A DNA stretch of 64,000 nucleotides from Craterostigma plantagineum (Eukaryota; Streptophyta; Magnoliopsida; Lamiales; Linderniaceae). The stretch spans positions 1 to 64,000 of the forward strand of contig JAPQWV010000368.1 in assembly GCA_027422505.1 (NCBI GenBank), read 5' to 3'. The stretch's first letter is position 1; the number at the start of each line of letters is the position of its first letter. The translations under genes and the position numbers were made by a program. Shown here piece after piece: positions 58,130 through 64,000 of this stretch. Under the pieces are notes generated by a model that saw only the letters and a program-made list of their open reading frames with translations, did not search any database and was not told the DNA's origin.

Positions 58130-58601
58130 TGTTGTTTTATTTTAACTGTTGAGGAACGAAACTACTTCTTATTATTTCCTGACAGTGTTTTTTTCGGTTC
58201 TCTGTTTTACATGCAAACACACAAACGCACTTGTATTTCTCTTTTTTTCTCTCACACGACACCTCTCTCTCCCACTCACTTTTCTTACATGGCACTTTGT
58301 GCCTTTTCTCTCCACTCACCCCACACTTCTTTCACAACCTATGCATGCTATATATATAGATACAAATGACACATAAGCTTAGCTAAGCATTAAATATCAT
58401 ATCATGCGTGTAGATCTATTTTTGACTTATATAGCAATCATATCCAATCTTTGAGATCTTCACAAATCCTTTTCTGACTTTACTGTATGAAAGGCTCCAT
58501 GGCTGCTTCAACATCTTCAACTGTGTTTTTTTCTTTTTCAAAATCTTCGGCCACTTCACTAATTTTCAACTTCGGTCCCACTTTGAGATTATTAGCTAAC
58601 A
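58130..58601 (-). repeat. 5' LTR of the chaperone-carrying element
   Basis: 472 bp, partner of 55663-56134. It contains the presumed promoter (TATATATAGAT near 58350 on the plus strand, in an AT-rich palindromic context) and pyrimidine-rich DNA near 58240-58330. Confidence 0.95.
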
Positions 58602-58699
58602 GGGCCCACCACACTCCGACTGATAGTCTGGCTCCACTGTACCACCATTTAACCTTTTAGCGTGCTTTGTCCTTACTCACATGCACCTTGGGCAAACTT

Positions 58700-58757
58700 T
58701 CCAGGGGGTCACCCATCCTAGATTGCCCCAAGTTAAGCATGCTTAACTTAGGAGTTT
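58700..58757 (-). other. 5S rRNA-like segment (Cassandra pol III promoter region)
   Basis: On the minus strand the order AACTCCTAAGTTAAGCATGC, GGGGCAATCTAGGATGGGTG and ACCCCCTGG parallels the internal promoter half of plant 5S rRNA genes (A box, intermediate element, C box) with several changes. It is not a full 5S gene: the 5' and 3' ends of 5S are absent. Confidence 0.75.
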
Positions 58758-60499
58758 CTATATATGGACTCCCGAAAAGGTAGGCCGACATTTGGTGATA
58801 TGAGTAGTACAATCAATTCTCTTATACGATTCTTAACCTGACACGCCCATATGTTGCCAGTCTCAGGATCCCCTCTCATTCGGGTGTCGGATCGGTTCGT
58901 TCATGTACCCCTTCGCCTAGAAGCCTGCCAGGAGCCGCTCCTTGTCCGTGCACCTCTCTGACACCGCGATCACTCCCCGCCCTCATCGGCCACGGGCAAT
59001 CACAGAGACGTCTAGTGAAATTAAAAGATGATGATTGCCCGGAGCAGCTCCGAATGAAAAAAGATGCATTCGTAAACCTTGTATATATTATCAAAGATAG
59101 AGGTCTCCTTACAGATACTAGTTATAGTAGAGTGGGAGAACATGTTGTAAGATTCTTATATGTTGTGGGTCAAAATATGAGGAACAAATATTTAGAATTT
59201 TTGTTTAGATGTTCTGGTGAGACCGTTAGTAGACAAGTTAACAAGGTTCTTAGAGCTACAATATCTTTAAAAGACCTTTTTAAAAGCAACATGATGGAGA
59301 AGTGTGTCCTAAGGAGATCAAGAACAATTCCAAATTTTATCCTTATTTCGAGGTAAGTCATTTACGTGTAGCATAAGGCCAGACTCAATAGGTGTACGTT
59401 AATAAGATCCTTACAGAATTGTGTAGGTGCAGTCGACGGCTCACACTTTCGTGTTAGAGTGTCATCCACTGATGCTCCAAGGTATCGAGGACGGAAATCA
59501 TATCCGACACAAAATGTTCTTGTAGCATGTTCTTTTGATTTGAAGTTCACATATGCACTATGGGTTGGGAAGGATCAGCGTTAGCTATATAATCTTGAAA
59601 GATGCTTTAGCTAGAGAACATGACGGTTTAATTGTCCCCCGAGGTGATTATTCTACAAGAAAATTAGCTTGCCTCTAATTTGTATCTAATATCATTTATC
59701 TTTGTTCGGAAATAGTAATACATATTATAATTGTCTAGGTAAATACTATTTGGTTGATGCGGGATATCAACTAAAATCATGACTTCTCGCTCCGTACCGT
59801 GGTATTCGTTATCATTTGAAGGAGTATAGTATACACGAACCACAAAATCCGAATGAGCTCTTTAACCTCCGTCATGCTTCGTTGAGGAATGCTGTTGAAA
59901 GAGCCTTCGGAGTTCTAATGAAAAACTTTCCCATATTAGGACGTGGAACAGAGACCTATTTTAGTGTAGAAACTCAAGCGACATCGTATTGGCATGTTAC
60001 ATTCTTCATAACTATATGATGGGTGTTGATCCCGATAAAAGAATTATTGCAGAAGTTGATGACGAGCTTATGAAATGAACTCCTGAAACTTACCCTATAT
60101 TAGTTGATGATTGTAAGGGCGGAGAAATGATGAGAGAAGAATTTTTTTCTTTTTTTTAGTTTTTAATAAATAAATAGCAAATCTTATGTGGAGGGATTAT
60201 AACCATGGCCATTAATTGTATTAGACTATTATTCTGTTTTTTTTTTTGTTATATGTGAACAATGTTTGCTGGATTGATATTAGTTCTTGATTTGCTATTT
60301 TTTTTAATCTTATGATTCAACCACAAAATATGGTTCGTAACTACTAGGTGATGTGGTATTTTAATAGTATAATTGTATTATCGAGTAAATTTTTGTTAAA
60401 TTATATAATCTGCCATATTTATATTTCTAAGCAACTACAACATGGAGATGATTTAGAAGACTCCGCAACCCTTGAGAAAAAAAAAATCTCAAATGGAAC

Positions 60500-61735
60500 A
60501 ATGAAATGGATGCTTGCATTGTTGATGGCTTAATGGAACAAAAGCTCAAAGGACAAAAGATTGGAGGTGTGTTTACACGAACAGCCTATAAAGCAAATGC
60601 TGTCAATGTCTCTTCAACATTTCACATTTTCTGTGATTCTACGCACGTCAAAAACCGTGTCAAAACAGTGAAGAAACGCGTTGCTTCAGTCAAAGATATT
60701 CTACAGAATGGTAGTGGATTGGGGTTTCACTATACATCCAAGACGATTGAAGCCGAGGCGGGGGTTGGGGATGCCTATCTTAAGGTATTACTTTATGTTA
60801 TCAAAATTACACAACCTTTTTATGATTATTTTTAAGACAATGTGTCATGCAATAAATGATATGATTTATATTGAATTTGTTGGGCATATTTTGCTATCTT
60901 TGAATTCGATATTTGCTTCCTACGATGATATTTGAGTTTGTTGGGCATATTTTCTGCTATTCAATACCAATGACACAATGCTTGATATGATTTATATTTT
61001 AATTAAAGGGCTATATTATGTTATTCTCTGCATGTAGCATTGGTTTGTGACCATTGCATTACTTGGTAGCATATGATATGGATGTATGTAATAGTGCTCT
61101 TATGTTGATATATTTGAAATATGATGTCCTCTTGTTGTTATGCATATATGACTTAATACTTTTGACAATATAACTTTTTTTCTAGGCGAAACCTACTGCT
61201 ACTGCTCTAATTTGAGGTATCCGCCATTTCCAAATTATGAGAATTTGGTGAGATTTTTGGAAAAGATTGTGCAATGGGTTTCCGGGCAGTTGGTGTGAAA
61301 CAAAGGCAAAGAGAGTGGGAAAAAGAACACAACAATGAGAAGCATCCTTTGGAAGAATAAGAGAGAGATGGATGGAATAATGGAAAAGACGATGCTAATG
61401 AAGAATCTTTTACCCCGAGACTTCCAACTGAAGAACCAAGAAAGAAGAAAGTGAGAATGGTAGACATGATAAGTGAAGAAATTTCAATGATGAATGCTAG
61501 TATAAGGGAAGTTGCTGCAGCAATTCAACATGGAAATCAACGAAACTACATTGAAGAAGAACTCTTCAACGAGATTGCATTAGTTGGTGGAGTGACGGAG
61601 ATCTCTCAAATGACGGTATATCAAAAACTCACCGCCGATATAGGTGCTGCTCGTGCTTTTCACAAATGTCCAAGTGCACAGAAGAGATTGTGGTTGCTCG
61701 TTAAATATGGTGTGAGATATTTGTTAATGATTTAG
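60500..61735 (+). pseudogene. Harbinger-associated Myb/SANT-like protein
   Basis: Exon 1 (about 60500-60783) reads WNNEMDACIVDGLMEQKLKG, then FTRTAYKANAVNV and HVKNRVKTVKKRVASVKDIL, the Myb/SANT-like DNA-binding fold of plant transposon proteins. The expected end AKPTATALI resumes at about 61186 after an intron ending TTTTTCTAG. The second part has RTxxPTEEPRKKKVRMVDMI and a helical tail (61451-61735). A stop at about 61358 and probable small frame changes break it. In intact elements this protein recruits the transposase to the element's ends. Confidence 0.78.
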
Positions 61736-61857
61736 CATAGTATTTCGTTGATAAAATTTTCATAACATTTGTTATGTGCTTTCCAATGGCTCTTTTTATC
61801 ACGTATTTGTAAAATACCTCTTGGTTATTTGGTATTTGAGACAAATTATTGATATAT

Positions 61858-62414
61858 TGTTGGTGCAATCTCAAGAGAGTCCCACACCGATAGTTAAAAT
61901 AGAAAAGGAGTGGTTTATAAGCTTGTGGGTTCACTCCCTCTATTGCCAATTGGTTTTAGTGAGGAACCCCACAAGCTTATACCGGGTTGGGTTTGGGCTG
62001 GAATTGGGTCTGAAAAAATCCCTACATGGTGCGGTGAGCGTGGACGAACATGGTGCGGGTGCCTTCAGATGGAAAAATTATAGCCCAGATACGGTGTGGG
62101 TGGTGTGTCCCCAGCCCTTGTAAGACGATTGGTGAATCTGCGGTGAACAAAAAAAGCGCTTGGTGCAGTGATTGCGGGGAAGCGTTTGGTGCAGATAATC
62201 GTCGAATGGGAGGCCCGTTGTGTGGTCTTGAGTTTGAGGGAGGATTGTTGGTGCAATCTCAAGAGAGTCCCACACCAATAGTTAAAATAGAAAAGGAGTG
62301 GTTTATAAGCTTGTGGGTTCACTCCCTCTATTGCCAATTGGTTGTAGAGAGGAACCCCACAAGCTTATACCGGGTTGGGTTTGGGCTGGAATTGGGTCTG
62401 AAAAAATCCCTACA
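61858..62414. mobile_element. TRIM retrotransposon (557 bp, TSD TATAT)
   Basis: Two 169-bp LTRs (61858-62026 and 62246-62414) begin TGTTGGTGCAATCTC and end TCCCTACA; about three bases differ between them. The TSD TATAT is exact (61853-61857 and 62415-62419). The internal part is 219 bp and starts TGGTGCGGTGAGCG directly at the LTR; it ends with a purine tract TTTGAGGGAGGA. No protein is encoded; ORFs across it are fortuitous. It lies in the 3' part of the Harbinger. Confidence 0.92.
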
Positions 62415-63045
62415 TATATGATAGTAATTTACTCTTTGGAGTTTATAAGAATATTATGTTTTAGTTTTTGTCCGTATGCTATTATATTTAGACAAATAAA
62501 TTATTGAGAAGATATTTCAAATTATACAATATGGCATGTTACATGTTCTTGTCAAGATGAGATTATTAATTGAATAAGGTTTTTAAAAATCAATGTAATA
62601 AATAAATATTATATGATCATAGTAAGTGTAACAGATATTTATTGGACGAAATTAGTAACGGAGGTAAAGAGACTTGACGAAACATTTTTAAATCATATTA
62701 GTTTCCACTGTGTTTTCCTTTCAACAGAACCAAACGGAATTATTAGTTTTCTTACAAAACAAATTTCCTTTTGCTTTTACCCAACAACCAAACATGACAA
62801 AGGAATTAGTCTTTCTTTGATTTTGATTTTCCTTTCGTGCGTTTTCTTTTCCACACCCAATTCCATGAACCAAACACACTTTAGGATTTGATGTGAAGTT
62901 ATTTTCTCTCGTTTATTAAAAACCTGTAATAACATAGGAAAATTATAAATCATTAATTGGGCTTCTTTAATTGGGCCCAAAGCGTTGAAGCCCATTAAAG
63001 TTGCGGTGAAAAATCCGAGTCCACGTTGGGAAAGAAGAGCGCGGA

Positions 63046-64000
63046 ATGGCTCATCTGCTGAGGCCGCTAATCCAACTCCTACCACGGTGGCGCCACCGTC
63101 GCTCGCCGTCGATATCTTTACTTTGCGCGTATCCGTCACGCGCGTTAGCTAGCTCGCCTTACCTACCATCGAGCTCACCTTTGTCGAGAGAAGTCCATTT
63201 TCGCTCGCGCGCTTTGAGGCCTTCCAAGGCACCTTTGCCGCGCGATAACGTCGGAGGGAGCGACGGCGACGGTTCAGATTCCGATGGAAGCGGTGCGAGA
63301 AGGAGCCGAAACGAGAGGAAACGCGAGGCTCGACGCGCTGTGAGGTGGGGTATGGACTTGGCCACGTTCTCTCCATCACAGATCAAGCGAATCCTTAGGT
63401 ACATTCACTACGAGGATTTTGAATGTGTTCAAATAGTGTTTTTTTGAGCGAGCTTTCTGACGTTTCTGTGTGTTTGAGTGTGCTTTGTGCAGAGTGGCTT
63501 CTCTTGATCAAGAGGTGTTTGATGCTATAATGCTGGTGAAGGTGATCAAAACGCCGTCTTTCTTCTACGCTTATGTTTAGTTATAATGTTTTTTTTTTTT
63601 CCCTTGGATGGTTTTCCTTGCTCGTTCTTTGTGCTTATCTTTTGTACATCTGTTTGAGTTGCTGACGAAGGTAAGCTGTTTGCAAAAATGTCGCAGAGAT
63701 TAGGGCGTGATGTTCGTGAAGGGAAGCGCAGACAGTTCAACTACATAGGTGAGGAGTGAGCAAAGAAATTGTCTCTGTTCTGCCACACACTTAAAATTAG
63801 TATAACGAAGATTTGATACTCATTGTTAGGAAGATTGCTGAGAGAAGCCGAACCTGAACTGTTGGACGGCTTAATTCAGGCGACAAAAGATGGAGACACT
63901 GGCAAGTTTCTTAATTTATCAGGTGCAGAAACCTTTTCCCTTCTTGATGAAGAAGAAGGCGAAGAAGAAGAGAACATAGTGGGAGAATTAAAAGATGACG
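63046..64000 (+). CDS. DarP/YjgA-like (DUF615) ribosome-associated protein, organelle-type, 5' part
   Basis: Four exons are visible: 63046-63398, 63493-63541, 63697-63748 and 63830 to the window end. The first 75 residues are Arg/Ser/Leu-rich (MAHLLRPLIQLLPRWRHRRS) and look like a mitochondrial or plastid transit peptide. An acidic Ser/Gly linker follows, then the DUF615 region: SPSQIKRILR, VASLDQEVFDAIMLVKRLGR, REGKRRQFNYIGRLLREAEP and LLDGLIQATKDGDTGKFL. The bacterial family member DarP helps large ribosomal subunit assembly, so an organellar ribosome role is a reasonable inference. Exon junctions are in phase with GT/AG borders. The window stops in an acidic Glu-rich tail, so the C terminus is unknown. 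Confidence 0.88.

Larger units (their letters stand above)
55663..58601 (-). mobile_element. Young LTR retrotransposon carrying a chimeric gag/chaperone ORF (TSD GGGCC)
   Basis: The LTRs 55663-56134 and 58130-58601 are 472 bp each and differ at only about three positions by eye. The TSD GGGCC is exact (55658-55662 and 58602-58606). On the minus strand a primer-binding site TGGTATCAGAGC (initiator Met tRNA type, as in copia) follows the 5' LTR, and a purine tract AAGGGGGGAATT precedes the 3' LTR. The internal region is filled by a single 652-residue ORF; there is no protease, integrase, RT or RNase H. It is thus a non-autonomous element that must be mobilised by a copia relative. It sits inside the Cassandra-like element, which sits inside the Harbinger. 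Confidence 0.92.
55594..59004 (-). mobile_element. Cassandra-like TRIM/solo LTR with 5S rRNA-derived segment (TSD GAGAC)
   Basis: The borders TGTAGCATACC and GGCAATCACA are flanked by GAGAC at 55589-55593 and 59005-59009. Removing the younger insertion (55663-58606) leaves about 467 bp. Its middle carries a 5S-like segment on the minus strand (58700-58757), the hallmark of Cassandra terminal-repeat retrotransposons, whose LTRs contain RNA polymerase III promoter sequences derived from 5S genes. Only one LTR-like unit is visible, so it may be a solo LTR. The exact inner architecture is uncertain. Confidence 0.72.
55423..60159 (+). pseudogene. PIF/Harbinger transposase, interrupted and decayed
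   Basis: The first part (55423-55588) starts MDIGEDEQWDKV. After the nested insertions it resumes at 59010 with LKDDDCPEQLRMKKDAFVNL and VGEHVVRFLYVVGQNMRNK. Then come NCVGAVDGSHFRV (first catalytic Asp, near 59415), YYLVDAGYQLKS and APYRGIRYHL (second Asp, near 59750), and LRHASLRNAVERAFGVLMK (Glu, near 59895). All three catalytic acidic residues are preserved in kind, but there are frame changes and stops (for example near 59580 and 59780). The normal protein cuts and pastes the element together with the Myb-like partner. Confidence 0.88.
53928..62880 (+). mobile_element. PIF/Harbinger DNA transposon (9 kb with nested insertions)
   Basis: The left end GATGTGTTTGGTTCATGGAA and the right end, inward, AGTGTGTTTGGTTCATGGAA are terminal inverted repeats. 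The bordering triplets are TAA and TTA, compatible with the TWA target of this superfamily though not identical. Inside, both genes of an autonomous Harbinger are present on the plus strand, each broken: a DDE transposase (55423-60159) and a Myb/SANT-like protein (60500-61735). Later insertions are a MITE (54622-55311), a Cassandra-like element holding an LTR retrotransposon (55594-59004) and a TRIM (61858-62414). Confidence 0.82.

Noticed and set aside
58700..58757. A genuine 5S rRNA gene
   Set aside because: Only the promoter-like middle is present, with several changes, and both 5S ends are missing; the context is a TRIM.

Overview
The window is nuclear DNA of a flowering plant, most likely a eudicot. 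It holds intron-split genes of typical plant families (flavanone 3-hydroxylase, GASA/snakin peptides, SAUR, a CCCH zinc finger) separated by nested transposons of plant-specific lineages (Tat-type Ty3/gypsy, Ty1/copia, hAT, PIF/Harbinger, a Cassandra-like element and TRIM). No species can be named from the sequence alone.

Host genes, left to right: the 3' end of a TMEM42/EamA-like membrane protein (203-769, +); a CCCH zinc-finger gene (9322-12398, +) with an apparent one-base break just after its start; a SAUR auxin-response gene (15846-16145, -); two GASA/snakin genes (41513-41962 and 42765-43138, +) and a broken third copy (46293-46471); a six-exon coiled-coil gene (48375-50339, +) with a near-perfect copy of the histone H3 tail; flavanone 3-hydroxylase (51443-53531, +); and the first four exons of an organelle-type DarP/YjgA (DUF615) gene (63046 to the window end, +).

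The rest is mobile DNA, and many insertions can be ordered by target-site duplications (TSDs). (1) 1943-8734: a hAT element with TSD GTACCTAT holding a partial second hAT and a 5'-truncated copia. (2) 16.67-17.50 kb: a long inverted repeat. (3) 19053-37912: a copia element with TSD GAAGT. One LTR carries a hAT element that itself carries two small hAT elements; the internal region carries a LINE-like insertion; the other LTR carries an 11.2-kb Tat-type gypsy with an antisense extra gene. (4) 39743-40868: a hAT element with a Tourist-like MITE inside. (5) 44.0-46.2 kb: a copia remnant between two copies of a duplicated GASA segment. (6) 53928-62880: a PIF/Harbinger element with transposase and Myb-like genes, holding a MITE, a TRIM, and a Cassandra-like 5S-derived element into which a very young 2.9-kb LTR retrotransposon has inserted.

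The most unusual objects are two. The young LTR retrotransposon at 55663-58601 has an intact 652-residue ORF that joins a copia-type gag start to pieces of ER Hsp70 (BiP) and Hsp90. The coiled-coil gene's exon 5 encodes a match to histone H3 residues 2-13 with only Lys4 changed to Arg. Family assignments come from reading the translations by eye; no database search or alignment program was run.
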